64,000 bases of DNA from Paenibacillus oralis (GCF_003863965.1 NZ_RRCN01000002.1:374569-438568), one strand, 5' to 3'; numbered from the stretch's first letter, positions 46,740 to 56,048 are shown. Numbers and translations: made by a program. Notes: generated by a model from the letters alone, not told the origin.

Positions 46740-48161
46740 TTGAACGACGGAATTAACTGGAATCTCCCTGTTCATGTCAGAGTCTATTTACATGGACGGT
46801 GTGTATCCTGTAACGCAATTAATGAGATGGAAATACACGATTATGGATGCTTACCGTATCGTGAATTGGAACAAGCCATGGATAAAACCAATCATCCTAT
46901 CAAGGATCTGGTTTGCCAACAATGCGGAATTAAGTACTCACCAGAGCATGTAGTGTATCGTGAGGCAGGGAGCAAATCTGATATTGTACGTGTAGGCATT
47001 ATGTACGGTTCTGTAATGTCTCCCGAAGAAAGTGCCGCTGTTACCGAGGGACATGATCGACGATTCGATATTTTTAAATCCCAGGAAAAAGAGTTTTGGT
47101 CAGCGTATGCTGATTTTGCCTTGGAGGACTGGCGCGCATCAGTAAACGAACTCCTGCGGGCGGAGATTGAAGAGGGGTATGCTGCCTTAGGAATGTCTCA
47201 TAACTTTCGGACAGATCAGCATGCTCGGAGGGATACACTTAATCGTATTCAGGACAGAGCTGCTTTTTGGCAAGCAGCCAACCGATACTTTATTTATAAT
47301 GAGTTGCTCGATATTGGCGCAATAGGGTGGACACCGGAGGTTTATACCAAGCGGTATGGTCTTCGGCGTTCACAATTTGCGCTACTGCACTTTCCGGTTG
47401 CAGAAGCACACGAAACCCTCCGAATACAAGCAATTGGTAAACTGTTTCGGCGTGATAAAGGTGATAATGCATTCTTGCTTCAGCACATTTCAAAGCAGTC
47501 TGAACAGATAGAGTTAGCAAGAAAACGAATAGCAGAAATGTACAGAACCATTGAGGTACATAAAGCGGAGATAGCCGAGGGGCAACGTAAACTAGCTAAC
47601 GCCTATGAAAAAATACGAACTCTTGAGGATCACCGAATTGAATCTTTCCGTGATCCGGAAGACAAACAGAGGCTCCGAGAACAGAAAACTTTTATCGGAG
47701 AGTTGCTTACTGAATTACGACGCTTAAGGGCGTTGGTGCCGGTGGAAGAGGTAGAAGTAGAAGAATCGGGTGATCTCGAGCATGTGGTGCCGATTCAGGA
47801 CACTAATCCCGACTTGTCCCAGCTTTCCGATATTACTATTGCGATAATCGGTGACTTACAAGTACCGCAAAAGGCGTTAGAGAAGTATCCGTGTCGCATC
47901 TTGGTTAACGACGGGAATAAGCTCGATCCCGACTTTTATGCAGTGTTGGCCTCAGCGAATGTTCTGGTTATCCTTACCCGAAAGATTTCCCACGCTGCTA
48001 TGTGGGAGACGAAAGCGCACGCGATCGAAACGGGGAAACCATTTCTCCCCAGTCGTATGGTTAATATTATGCAAATTTTAGTACATGTCTTCCACCTCTG
48101 TAAGAAAAACGGAATGCTACAAGTCATCCAGAGTGGAGAAGAAGCCACCGGCTGGCGCTAG
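46740..48161 (+). CDS. Zinc-ribbon / coiled-coil / DUF2325-like protein
   Basis: The product has 473 aa from TTG 46740 (GGAAGGTGA just upstream). A four-Cys zinc ribbon lies at about 20-62 (CVSCN .. CQQCG). Residues about 245-325 form a coiled coil (SKQSEQIELARKRIAEMYRTI .. DKQRLREQK). The C-terminal about 90 residues (ITIAIIGDL .. ILVNDGNKLDPDFYAVLASANVLVILTRKISHAAMWETKAHA) match DUF2325, a small Rossmann-like domain. The fusion suggests a regulatory or sensing protein. A second unknown gene follows after 118 bases. Confidence 0.75.
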   Translation: MNDGINWNLPVHVRVYLHGRCVSCNAINEMEIHDYGCLPYRELEQAMDKTNHPIKDLVCQQCGIKYSPEHVVYREAGSKSDIVRVGIMYGSVMSPEESAAVTEGHDRRFDIFKSQEKEFWSAYADFALEDWRASVNELLRAEIEEGYAALGMSHNFRTDQHARRDTLNRIQDRAAFWQAANRYFIYNELLDIGAIGWTPEVYTKRYGLRRSQFALLHFPVAEAHETLRIQAIGKLFRRDKGDNAFLLQHISKQSEQIELARKRIAEMYRTIEVHKAEIAEGQRKLANAYEKIRTLEDHRIESFRDPEDKQRLREQKTFIGELLTELRRLRALVPVEEVEVEESGDLEHVVPIQDTNPDLSQLSDITIAIIGDLQVPQKALEKYPCRILVNDGNKLDPDFYAVLASANVLVILTRKISHAAMWETKAHAIETGKPFLPSRMVNIMQILVHVFHLCKKNGMLQVIQSGEEATGWR

Positions 48162-48279
48162 ATAATCCAGTACTCTCCCGGAACCTATTACCGATTGTCT
48201 TTTATGACGGTTGCCAGCCAGACTGATATTATATATTAAGTAGTGCTCTTGATTTGAAAAGTCGAGGAGGTAATTCGGT

Positions 48280-49221
48280 TTGATCATTGACTTTGACCCG
48301 AAAAGTGGGATACCTGTCACCCCAGCGGAAAGACAAATGTACGCTCGACAAAGTGGTGTTAATCAAGGTGTTTTGTACTTTGTGGAGGGATCAGGAACCC
48401 TTCCGGATGAATGGAACCAGGAAGATTTTAAAATATTGAAAATTGAAGATCGGAATATGTATGCAATACCCGAGATACGTTTTTTTATTTCATCAGATTC
48501 CGAATCCAGGATGTTGGAGCGGAATAAGGTGCAACATCACTTACTTTACCATAATATCCAAGGCATCCATATAGTCCACTGGATTGTCTGTGTTCGAGAC
48601 AAGTGGCCTGAACCTTTTATGGGTGAGATCACATTAAATCCAACGATCCATCTATCGACGATTCAAGCACTGGCTGCTAGCCCAGTAATCTTACTCAATA
48701 TGTATCGTCGGTTAGAGTATGTTGAGACTCGATACATGGACAACCCGTTTCGCATAGAGGCACAAGGAATACTTGGAAAGCTGCATGGTATTAAGGATCA
48801 ACCGATGCCGGCTTTTATGGCTGCAAAAGCTGCCCTCGAGAGCTACTTCGACCTAAAATATAAAAATTTCGAATGGAGTGAGCCTAAGGATGCCAAAAAG
48901 TTGACTTTTTCGGCGAGTCGAAAGAAACCATTGCGAAAAAGCCTTCAAGATATTGCAAGTATGGTGTCGGAACAAATGTATTCAGGGTTGCCCGCAGAAC
49001 TGGAACCATTCCATTTTTACATCTCTGACACAGGTCACTCGATTATGGCGGTACTTGAACAGCACTGGGGAGAAGGCAATCCCGATGATTATGAGCTACC
49101 CGTTCCAGTCAAATACGTATTGGAAAAAGGGTGGAGAATTGAACAAGGGTATTTGATTGTGAATGCACCCTATGATGAAGTTTTCGGACTTGATATTGAT
49201 GAGGGTTATGAGGAATTTTGA
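48280..49221 (+). CDS. Unknown 313-aa protein
   Basis: TTG 48280 follows GAGGAGG. It is a soluble protein with FRIEAQGILGKLHGIKDQP and a basic stretch SASRKKPLRKSLQDIASMVSEQM in the middle. No family is recognised. It follows the DUF2325-like gene on the same strand, so the two may act together. The sequence after its stop is GC-rich remnant DNA. Confidence 0.7.
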   Translation: MIIDFDPKSGIPVTPAERQMYARQSGVNQGVLYFVEGSGTLPDEWNQEDFKILKIEDRNMYAIPEIRFFISSDSESRMLERNKVQHHLLYHNIQGIHIVHWIVCVRDKWPEPFMGEITLNPTIHLSTIQALAASPVILLNMYRRLEYVETRYMDNPFRIEAQGILGKLHGIKDQPMPAFMAAKAALESYFDLKYKNFEWSEPKDAKKLTFSASRKKPLRKSLQDIASMVSEQMYSGLPAELEPFHFYISDTGHSIMAVLEQHWGEGNPDDYELPVPVKYVLEKGWRIEQGYLIVNAPYDEVFGLDIDEGYEEF

Positions 49222-49560
49222 CGTTATTTGTGGCGTCTGCCCGATGCTGCAGATGATCGTCCGGCCGTCCGCAGTAGGCGGCGAGTCCGAAGGTTGCTAG
49301 AGGTTTAGGTGCCCAGCTGAGGGGTAAGCATCCAGGAGCCTCGGTTTGCAAAACGCTGTAGGCGGGACCTAATCAACGCACGCCCCGCCGATTGTTTCAT
49401 ATAATTACTCTCCACGCTCCGGTTCGCCGCCGGGTGGGGGGGCAGCAGTCCTCTTACCCAGACCCCCATTATGCTCTGAAGCAAGAATGCGGTCAGCCCC
49501 TACCCTCACTGCAAACTCCAAACAGCCATCGTTTTGGTGCTTGGCGAAACACGTCCTACT
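49222..49560. other. GC-rich noncoding remnant DNA
   Basis: No intact frame or recognisable fragment. The base composition is clearly more GC-rich than the flanking plasmid genes, with a run of G (GGGTGGGGGGG near 49433). Confidence 0.45.
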
Positions 49561-49799
49561 AAACTAGCGATACTGTTCAATTTTACAGTGGGAGTTCAAT
49601 AACCAGTAAATATAATGTTGGACTTGCATTATCTGATCCTAAGGGTAACCGTGTAGACTCCGTGATTCTACCGCCAAATTCGGAGAGTGACGGGGATACC
49701 TACACAGCTACAGTAAGCGGAAATTACATTATTGGTTTGGGAAGCGGGGGCGGAGGACAAACTGGTTGTAATGCCTATGGAGTTTTGGAGAACTTTTGA
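49561..49799 (+). pseudogene. 3' fragment of a lost gene
   Basis: An open frame without a start codon (TAA near 49556) reads DTVQFYSGSSITSKYNVGLA.., continues through LPPNSESDGDTYTATVSGNY and IIGLGSGGGGQTG, and ends NAYGVLENF at TGA 49797-49799. It looks like the C-terminus of a secreted beta-rich protein. Its 5' part is gone. It runs head-on into the gene on the other strand. Confidence 0.6.
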
Positions 49800-50397
49800 T
49801 TGAGTAAAAAGAATGTTTAAAATTCTCAACAGTCTTTTTATTGTACCTCCAAACCATGGGAGCGGTATTTGAAAGATTACCCGGCCCCTTCACCACAGTC
49901 AAGGCATTTGCAATTTTTGTCAAATATTCTATGGCTGTTTCTTTTTCGATAAGTTTACCATTCATTTTATCAATAAGGATCATGTAGCTCCTCCCTATTT
50001 TATCAAACCGTAATGCATAAAATAATTTGCTTTCCTTATATTCCGCTTTTGTTTTATCACTTAAGGAAACGGCGTAATTCCCGCTTAATTTGGAATTTTT
50101 AATTTGGGGATTAACGTGAACACGTATTTTCTGATTATCACTTACATATTCCGTTTTTAGGATAGCTCCACATCCTACAATACGCACACTTTTTAAAGGT
50201 GCATCAAATGGTAACCATGTAGGCATAAATACAGGACTAGAAGACGTTAATTCTTTATATTCTGTAACAGCTTTTTCAAGGGTATCAAAAAATGTTATTG
50301 GATAGCAGTCCCCATTCGCTTTTGGCGATGCAAAAACATAAGAAGAATCTGCCAGTCCTACAACAGCAAGTAATGCTAAAATCAGTAACCTCTTCAT
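49729..50397 (-). CDS. Secreted protein, C-terminus probably altered
   Basis: About 222 aa from ATG 50397 (GGAGGAG 7 bases upstream). Signal peptide MKRLLILALLAVVGLADSSYVFA. The mature part (FMPTWLPFDAPLKSVRIVGCGAILKTEYV .. KLFYALRFDKIGRSYMILIDK) resembles DUF4367-like secreted proteins. The final about 24 residues are encoded antisense to the gene fragment at 49561-49799 and are basic and unlike the rest, so the native 3' end may have been replaced by a junction. Confidence 0.65.
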   Translation of the reverse strand: MKRLLILALLAVVGLADSSYVFASPKANGDCYPITFFDTLEKAVTEYKELTSSSPVFMPTWLPFDAPLKSVRIVGCGAILKTEYVSDNQKIRVHVNPQIKNSKLSGNYAVSLSDKTKAEYKESKLFYALRFDKIGRSYMILIDKMNGKLIEKETAIEYLTKIANALTVVKGPGNLSNTAPMVWRYNKKTVENFKHSFYSIKSSPKLHRHYNQFVLRPRFPNQ

Positions 50398-51013
50398 AAA
50401 CATTCTCCTCCAAGCCGGCTTTCAGCACTTTCTGTTCATACGGTATTACCTATTACTCCCCTTATGGCATCTTTATTATTCGTGATTTGTTTAGAATAAC
50501 TGCACTCGAAGAGCAGGGGACCTCGAATTAAGAAAACTGAGAATTCACCTGGTTGTATCCGGAAACGTTAGGGCAGAGCGAGCGGCCGACGGCGGCCAAC
50601 TACTATCGGAGTTGTAAGGCAAAACGCACGACATACCGCAGACGCCCTACAACCGCTTCACACAGACGGCAGACGCTACCCGGGCAAAGCGCTCAGCGTA
50701 CGATGTTGAACTTCTCTTGAAATTGCTCGGGTAACTGTTTGCATCCGGACCAAAACGGTCAAACGTTCGGCACAGTGTCTGCGGGATGTTCCTTCAGTTG
50801 TTCAAAGGCGGACATGGTGAACATAACGCTCGGGGCAACTCTGGCGGGGGGCTCTTTCCGAGACCTTGTACGTGTGGATGCTGCCCTCGACCGGCAGCGC
50901 GCTCCAACCAACCATCTCCAGCAGCTGTACCTTTTGCTAAGTGGTGCAAAGGGGTATGTACAAGATAATAAGCGCTATATCAAAGATCGTGAAGGTGGAT
51001 TTAAAGTTCTGAA
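50398..51013. other. GC-rich region, remnants only
   Basis: From about 50560 to 50940 the DNA is GC-rich. One frame (50739-51020) reads ADMVNITLGATLAGGSFRD.. and ends ..YIKDREGGFKVLKE, but has no good RBS and no family I know. Probably junk or fragments. Confidence 0.4.
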
Positions 51014-51189
51014 GGAATGACTCACAGGAACTCGGAAAAACAAGAGGGGGCATAACTAAAGGTGCTAAATATTTTGCCTACTGGTTCATTAAATTAGATA
51101 AAACTCCCGCCGAGTAACTTCAAGCATGTAGCTTGGTTGAAGAGCTGTACAAGGTCGTTAAAATGTTCTATGATTTAATCATACCTTGA
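51014..51189 (+). pseudogene. Remnant with in-frame TAA
   Basis: One frame reads ITKGAKYFAYWFIKLDKTPAE, then TAA (51115-51117), then LQACSLVEELYKVVKMFYDL.. and TGA at 51187-51189. The helical reading on both sides of the stop suggests a former small gene; no start codon is left. Confidence 0.4.
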
Positions 51190-51365
51190 TGATGTACGAA
51201 ATTAATTTACTCGCCGGCAGACGCTGGTGGGCATTCTAAAGCACTTTTTGGAGAATGAAGCAAACACCCTCGGTGTGCCCTGCTCATTTCCTCAGAAAGG
51301 TGCTTTTTTGATTACCCCCTTGTCCTAACTTGCTTAAAATTAATGCTTTAAAGGAGCTGTTTTGG

Positions 51366-51848
51366 ATGAAAAATCACCGTGTTGGGAAGACCCGAACTCA
51401 AGTGAAGACAGATTACCAGGAACACCTCATTATTCCGATAAATGAAGTGCGGGAAGACTACGACACCATAATCGAACTAAAAATGACCGGCGAAGATCCC
51501 TCTTTCTGGTTTGAAGTTATCAGCAATGCTTTTGCAGTTGTTATCGACCGGCAAGATGTTGATGTAATGGAGAACATAGACGATATAAGGGAGTACGACA
51601 AGATGCTTTGTGAGCTTGAGGAGATCATGGAATGTTCGTCGGATGGTTGCTCGATGCACCTTACGATCAATCAACTGCACAAGTTGCTCAGCGCTACTGA
51701 AAAGCGAAAGTTATGTCACATGTCTTGCGAGCCGGATTTCGAGCTCTCCAGGCTTGTGGAACGTTACGAGAACGAGCTGAAGCGACTTGCCTATCCATAT
51801 CAAAATCAACTGTACGCATTTAATCAAGTAACCGGAATTGCACGTTAA
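51366..51848 (+). CDS. Unknown 160-aa protein
   Basis: ATG 51366 (MKNHRVGKTRTQVKTDYQ) follows AAAGGAG; the frame extends upstream to 51330 without RBS. It is acidic and helical, with IDDIREYDKMLCELEEIMECSSDGCSMHLTINQLHKLLSATEKRKLCHM. No family is recognised. TubR-like iterons follow 37 bases after its stop. Confidence 0.68.
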   Translation: MKNHRVGKTRTQVKTDYQEHLIIPINEVREDYDTIIELKMTGEDPSFWFEVISNAFAVVIDRQDVDVMENIDDIREYDKMLCELEEIMECSSDGCSMHLTINQLHKLLSATEKRKLCHMSCEPDFELSRLVERYENELKRLAYPYQNQLYAFNQVTGIAR

Positions 51849-51884
51849 ATATTCAATATCGGCCGAAACAAAGGTCTTTTCGAG

Positions 51885-51934
51885 ATAAGGTGTCTTTTGG
51901 GTGTCCTCTGGGTCACTCTAAGTCACCTTATCGA
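51885..51934. repeat. Third TubR-site-like iteron cluster
   Basis: AAGGTGTCTTTTGGGTGTCC, CTCTGGGTCAC and CTAAGTCACCTTATCG lie in a row. The half-sites GGTGNC, GGGTCAC and GTCACC repeat those at 24159-24412 and 34704-34816. They lie about 90 bases upstream of the promoter-like TACAAT (about 52020) of leader copy B. Confidence 0.65.
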
Positions 51935-52060
51935 TTTAACCATGAATAAAAGACTTCATATAATTAATGACTTGAATTGGAATGCTTCACGTCGTATTTC
52001 CTCTAATGAACAATCGTGATACAATGAACGCATATCTTAATCCATCACCTTCTGCATATA

Positions 52061-52186
52061 CTTTCCAGCAGGCGCAGGAAAGCTTTCTAACAAAATGCAT
52101 CTCTCAAGATGATCAATGTTATTTTGCACGGAATTCGTGTGCTCATTGGTCAGTTTGAGAGGTGCATTTTTTGCACCTACAAACCA
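52061..52186 (+). ncRNA. Structured leader RNA, copy B
   Basis: Small hairpin CTTTCC..GGAAAG (52061-52082) with AGCAGGCGCA in the loop. P1 GCATCTCTCAA (52097-52107) / TTGAGAGGTGC (52155-52165), inner GATCAATG / CATTGGTC, apex GCACG-GAATT-CGTGTGC, then ATTTTTTG, then GCACCTACAAACCAAT. It is followed by AAGGAG and the broken gene at 52208. Confidence 0.72.
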
Positions 52187-52207
52187 ATTCCATAAGGAGT
52201 GATATCA

Positions 52208-52449
52208 ATGGCTGGTTTTAAATTGAAAACTGTTACGGCAGAGGAAATATGCAGGGTTTATCGTACGCTATTTCCTCAAGAATTAAGATCCGAGACAGGC
52301 TTCAGGAACGGCTCGAATTCTTGGCAACTGACTTAAAAGATATGCTGAAGCTCAGTTCCCGCCGCCGATCAAACTTTGAGACTTTATGCATCCTCGGGAA
52401 GGACATTAAGCACTTTGAGAAAGAATCATTTTGCATCCAGGAGGCATAA
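52208..52449 (+). pseudogene. Frameshifted small gene behind leader copy B
   Basis: ATG 52208 (AAGGAG 9 bases upstream) gives MAGFKLKTVTAEEICRVYRT.. and stops at TAA 52334-52336. From about 52275 the next frame continues sensibly (IKIRDRLQERLEFLATDLKDM ..) to 52449. Joined, this is an ~80-aa helical protein. No classical slippery heptamer is visible at the change of frame, so a mutation is more likely than programmed frameshifting. Confidence 0.6.
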
Positions 52450-52500
52450 ACATTCCCATCTTTTTCTTTTTTGATAAATAACCGATAAGGAGATTGTTGT

Positions 52501-52884
52501 ATGAATATCAAAGGGCTTAAATCCATGGACACTTGGGATGTTACGGAAGATCGCGAATATTCGCTAGATGAAATCCGCGAACTCCTTAAGGGGGGCAAGC
52601 ATTCTATTTTTCTTGGTGTCATGAACTACACGATCAATGACACCCCATGTTACGGGTCAGGATTAACATTGTGGGATGAGACACATGCCCCAATCCTACG
52701 GGAAGGAAAATTTGTGGTCTCTACTTATTTCCATCGTTCTGAAATTGGTAACGTAGGAGAGCAAGGGGACCCGTCTGAGCTTGTCCCTGTCGAGGTTATT
52801 ATCGACCCCAATGAGCCCATCCTTTTCGTTTCGATTAAACGGGTTCATGTAGCACCGCTCCAGTCTGAGGGATTCAAGTCATAA
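52501..52884 (+). CDS. Unknown 127-aa protein
   Basis: ATG 52501 follows TAAGGAG. It is a soluble beta-rich protein (HSIFLGVMNYTINDTPCYGSGLTLWDE .. VPVEVIIDPNEPILFVSIKRVHV). No family is recognised. It is probably the second gene behind leader copy B. Confidence 0.7.
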   Translation: MNIKGLKSMDTWDVTEDREYSLDEIRELLKGGKHSIFLGVMNYTINDTPCYGSGLTLWDETHAPILREGKFVVSTYFHRSEIGNVGEQGDPSELVPVEVIIDPNEPILFVSIKRVHVAPLQSEGFKS

Positions 52885-53027
52885 ACGAGTAGTAGGATCT
52901 AATCATGAACCTAAAATTATTTGCGGAGTATTTTGGAGACAAATCCGATTAAAATTCTGAGGCCAATAGTATGGAAAAACTCAATAGTATTAGGTTAACA
53001 TTATTAATGATTGGAGAGTGTGGCATT

Positions 53028-53387
53028 ATGGGGTACCAAGAATCATTTGTCCAGTTTGCAAATGAGGATGACTTGAAACAAGAGTTGCAGAGGTATAGTT
53101 TAAGAGAAAAGCAACATGATATTGCAGAAATTGTTTGTGTGGACCGTGTGAGGAAAACATTATTTCCATTTCACATAGGGGAGTTGCTTGCAGTAGTTTG
53201 TGGGGAGCGCAGTGTTCAACGTAGCAAAGAGGACCTGTCCGCTGGTCTTGGCCTACAAAATGTGAAATCAATCGTCTTTATTGATCATTACCTTGAACTT
53301 TCAAATGGCGATTTAGACAACTTCTTAAACGAACATTTTGAAAGGCTTTCTGACGACGAATATGAAGAGTTAATCAAGACAAAGTAA
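53028..53387 (+). CDS. Unknown 119-aa protein
   Basis: ATG 53028 (MGYQESFVQFANEDDL) follows GGAGAG; an in-frame ATG at 52971 is less well placed. KSIVFIDHYLELSNGDLDNFLNEHFERLSDDEYEELIK is an acidic helical C-terminus. No family is recognised. It ends at a strong terminator. Confidence 0.68.
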   Translation: MGYQESFVQFANEDDLKQELQRYSLREKQHDIAEIVCVDRVRKTLFPFHIGELLAVVCGERSVQRSKEDLSAGLGLQNVKSIVFIDHYLELSNGDLDNFLNEHFERLSDDEYEELIKTK

Positions 53388-53412
53388 TCATAACAAGCGC
53401 ATAAGTAGGAAA

Positions 53413-53449
53413 GAAAGGGCCTGCATAATCATTTCAGGCCCTTTCTTGT
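53413..53449 (+). terminator. Intrinsic terminator
   Basis: GAAAGGGCCTG (53413-53423) pairs perfectly with CAGGCCCTTTC (53435-53445), followed by TTGT. It separates the copy B unit from the copy C promoter. Confidence 0.8.
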
Positions 53450-53512
53450 AAGATTCTCCATTTGTATAGAACGTGCTATAATAGAGCCATACCTTATTTT
53501 TTAATATTCCTT

Positions 53513-53645
53513 CTTTCCCGCAGGCGCGAGAAAGCATTCTATGAAACAAGCACCTGGCAAGGTGACCAAGGCTAAATCCACACGATACGTGTGTCTTTTT
53601 CTTTGGGAGTTTGCCAGGTGCTTTTTGCTGCGCCTACAACCCAAT
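53513..53645 (+). ncRNA. Structured leader RNA, copy C
   Basis: A -10 box TATAAT lies at 53477-53482, then CATACCTTATTTTTTA. Small hairpin CTTTC..GAAAG (53513-53534) with GCAGGCGCG in the loop. P1 GCACCTGGCAA (53550-53560) / TTGCCAGGTGC (53611-53621), inner CCAAGG / CTTTGG, apex ACACG-ATA-CGTGT, then TTTTTG, then GCGCCTACAACCCAAT. AGGCGC in the first loop can pair with GCGCCT after the T tract. Confidence 0.75.
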
Positions 53646-53671
53646 CCAATTCCTTGAAAGGGGTAAATCTC

Positions 53672-54472
53672 ATGTCAAAAGAAATTTCAATTGGAAGTAA
53701 GATCAAAGAGGTTCACATGAAACTAGAGCCGTCCGGTTTTGCAGAGCCAATTATCATTGATCTCATGGTTCAATTTGTTGATAGCGAAACCATCAACTTC
53801 GGTGTCATTCGGCACAAAACTTTTTACCGGCCTAGTGAAATCAATCTTGTTCAAAGCCGGCCAGAGTTTCCAGATAGCCTTCAACAAATTCGTCGCTTTG
53901 GCATCTGCCGCGAGGAAGACCTTGAGGCTTTCAAGCTAAAGATGATGAACAACATGCATGATGCCCTTGTCGGCTACCGTGATGGTTTGAGGTCGATGCA
54001 GGAGCATCTTAATGCTCAGTTGCCTCAAGAGGTGGATAACAGTATCGCAATCGACTGGGAAGAATTCCGTTGCACAGCTATATCTGACTCTTCTCAAACG
54101 GTATCCCCCGATGTGGAAGAGGACGATATGGATTGGAATTCGACGGAGGAAGTGACACAGAGTCAGTATGTCGAAATCGAAGACCTAACATTAAACATAG
54201 TGGTGTATGCGAGAGGTCTGGAGGGTCTGGAAGGCGCAGCGTTGATCAATCGAATGAAGCGGGCGATTCGTGAAGAGGAAAGCATTCCGAAATTCATTAT
54301 TGTTTCGGATGAAGGCTTCTGGAAGGAAATTGGCTGGTGCTCTTCAAAGGCCGATGCAACCCGCTTCGTACATCAAATTTCGGAGTTGCCGACTGGATTG
54401 GGGGTAAAGCTTATCCCTGAATCAAAGCAACATTCTTTCACCGACGCAGAAGGAAACCAAATTACGGAGTAA
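53672..54472 (+). CDS. Unknown 266-aa protein behind leader copy C
   Basis: ATG 53672 (MSKEISIGSKIKEVHMKLEPSG) follows GAAAGGGG. It has a beta-rich N-terminal half, an acidic linker (SPDVEEDDMDWNSTEE) and a second domain (IEDLTLNIVVYARGLEGLEGAALINRMKR .. KFIIVSDEGFWKEIGW). No family is recognised. A hairpin plus TTTTTT near 54500-54553 ends the unit. Confidence 0.72.
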   Translation: MSKEISIGSKIKEVHMKLEPSGFAEPIIIDLMVQFVDSETINFGVIRHKTFYRPSEINLVQSRPEFPDSLQQIRRFGICREEDLEAFKLKMMNNMHDALVGYRDGLRSMQEHLNAQLPQEVDNSIAIDWEEFRCTAISDSSQTVSPDVEEDDMDWNSTEEVTQSQYVEIEDLTLNIVVYARGLEGLEGAALINRMKRAIREEESIPKFIIVSDEGFWKEIGWCSSKADATRFVHQISELPTGLGVKLIPESKQHSFTDAEGNQITE

Positions 54473-54582
54473 GGAATCGAATCCGGCATATGAGGCCTCT
54501 AAAACTGATTTTCACCTTCTGATGGTGAGATCGGCCCGGAGGTCTTTTTTAATCTAATTATCCATGAAGGAGTGAATTGAAC

Positions 54583-55365
54583 ATGAAATTTAATGCTTGG
54601 TACCGAATGTCCTATGGCTACTTCCTGAAAATCCGATTCGAGGGTATTCTGAATGCCATCATCCCATTAGAGTTGGAAACCGAGGAATGGGGAATAAGCG
54701 GGGATGAGGTCAAGACGACTCGATTTTCCAAAAGGAATACAATACAAGATTTTATCAGATGTACACCAGTTGATGAAGTTATTTCGTACTCATTTGAGCT
54801 CAACAATGGTGTCTTGAGGGAGAGGATAGCCTTTCATGGATCTATCCATCGGCCAATTGTAAACATCAAGTGTATACTCAGTCCGTTACTGGAGGATGTT
54901 TACCTTCGGAATATATTCAAAAGCTTCGGGGTGTACCTGGCTGTATTCATTAAGGAGCATCACTTTGCTTTGACAGGGCAAGAGTACATTTTGAGTGAGT
55001 ACAAACAAAGGCTAGAAAGACACAGCGCCTATACTATATCGTGCGGTGATTATACATTCGTTCATTCTCGTTCCAAATCATTTTCTGAGGACTACCTGGG
55101 TATTGAGGCTGAACTCGATCAAAATCCTTCCATTGCTATGGATTCAAGAAAAGGCATTACCCTGGTCTTGTATCGAGACATGGCTGAGAAGGACTCCTTT
55201 ACTGTCGATGAACAAACGGTAAAGCTCTTTGGATCTTTAAAGAAAAACGATGCTCAACTGTGTAATTGGGCATTGGTCCCGTTGTTAAAGGAAAATACAA
55301 CATTCGATTTGTTGTATTCCTTTACTTCGGACTATCCGGATACAGTTCAATTTTTAAGTTGTTAA
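54583..55365 (+). CDS. Unknown 260-aa protein
   Basis: ATG 54583 (MKFNAWYRMSYGYFLKIRFEG) follows AAGGAG. It is soluble, alpha/beta, without Cys clusters or known motifs. It is followed closely by a zinc-binding protein gene. Confidence 0.7.
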   Translation: MKFNAWYRMSYGYFLKIRFEGILNAIIPLELETEEWGISGDEVKTTRFSKRNTIQDFIRCTPVDEVISYSFELNNGVLRERIAFHGSIHRPIVNIKCILSPLLEDVYLRNIFKSFGVYLAVFIKEHHFALTGQEYILSEYKQRLERHSAYTISCGDYTFVHSRSKSFSEDYLGIEAELDQNPSIAMDSRKGITLVLYRDMAEKDSFTVDEQTVKLFGSLKKNDAQLCNWALVPLLKENTTFDLLYSFTSDYPDTVQFLSC

Positions 55366-55454
55366 CCTGTCAGAGGGGATCTATGGCCATTGGATTTGAC
55401 CTTTACATAAAAGAAAATGTTCAAAGGCTTTTTATTAAATTCGAAGGAGAGAAA

Positions 55455-56048
55455 ATGACTATGACGACAAAAAAGCGGATTGAGGTTTGTGATTTTTGCT
55501 ACGAAGAGAGTCAAATCGGTTGCACGGGTGTCGGGCCAAAGACGGAAGTGGGCATTATCGACGTAATGGCGATTTGTTCACGCTGCCGCCTGAGATCGCT
55601 CCACTCTTCCATTGAAAAAGTCAAAAAAGAAATTTCTGAATACCAGAAGATGTTTGTGCTGGACGAATATGAAATGGAGAGCTTTTACGAGTTCAGAGAA
55701 TACCTTAGGGAAGCCATCGTGGACCTCCGGTATTTGTTGGGTAAAACTATACAACACTATATGAAATTGTACCCAGGCCTGTTTCACCCTTTGAATGAGG
55801 GTATCAGTGGAATAGCTCGTTCAGGTATTTACACCCAACTCGACGAGGAAAATCATATTACGGTTTGGATGGTTGAACACCATGGTGTGCAGTTCCGTGA
55901 CGTTGCTTCTGCCTTTACCCGAGATTTGGGTTTGTCTTCGTTCACTGTTGTGCGTCCGATTGCCAGCATTGGTTCTCGTTCTCCACTGATTAGTGGAGCT
56001 TCCGAACTCATATCGATTGTGGAAGGCAAGGGGGAGAGCGCATACTGA
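55455..56048 (+). CDS. Unknown protein with N-terminal CxxC pair
   Basis: 197 aa from ATG 55455 (MTMTTKKRIEVCDFCYEESQ), with GAAGGAGA just upstream; ATG 55383 with GGGG is an alternative longer start. CDFC (about 12-15) and CSRC (about 44-47) form a likely zinc site. A helical stretch follows (SSIEKVKKEISEYQKMFVLDEYEMESFYEFREYL), then a beta-rich end. It is the last gene of the copy C unit or its neighbour. Confidence 0.68.
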   Translation: MTMTTKKRIEVCDFCYEESQIGCTGVGPKTEVGIIDVMAICSRCRLRSLHSSIEKVKKEISEYQKMFVLDEYEMESFYEFREYLREAIVDLRYLLGKTIQHYMKLYPGLFHPLNEGISGIARSGIYTQLDEENHITVWMVEHHGVQFRDVASAFTRDLGLSSFTVVRPIASIGSRSPLISGASELISIVEGKGESAY

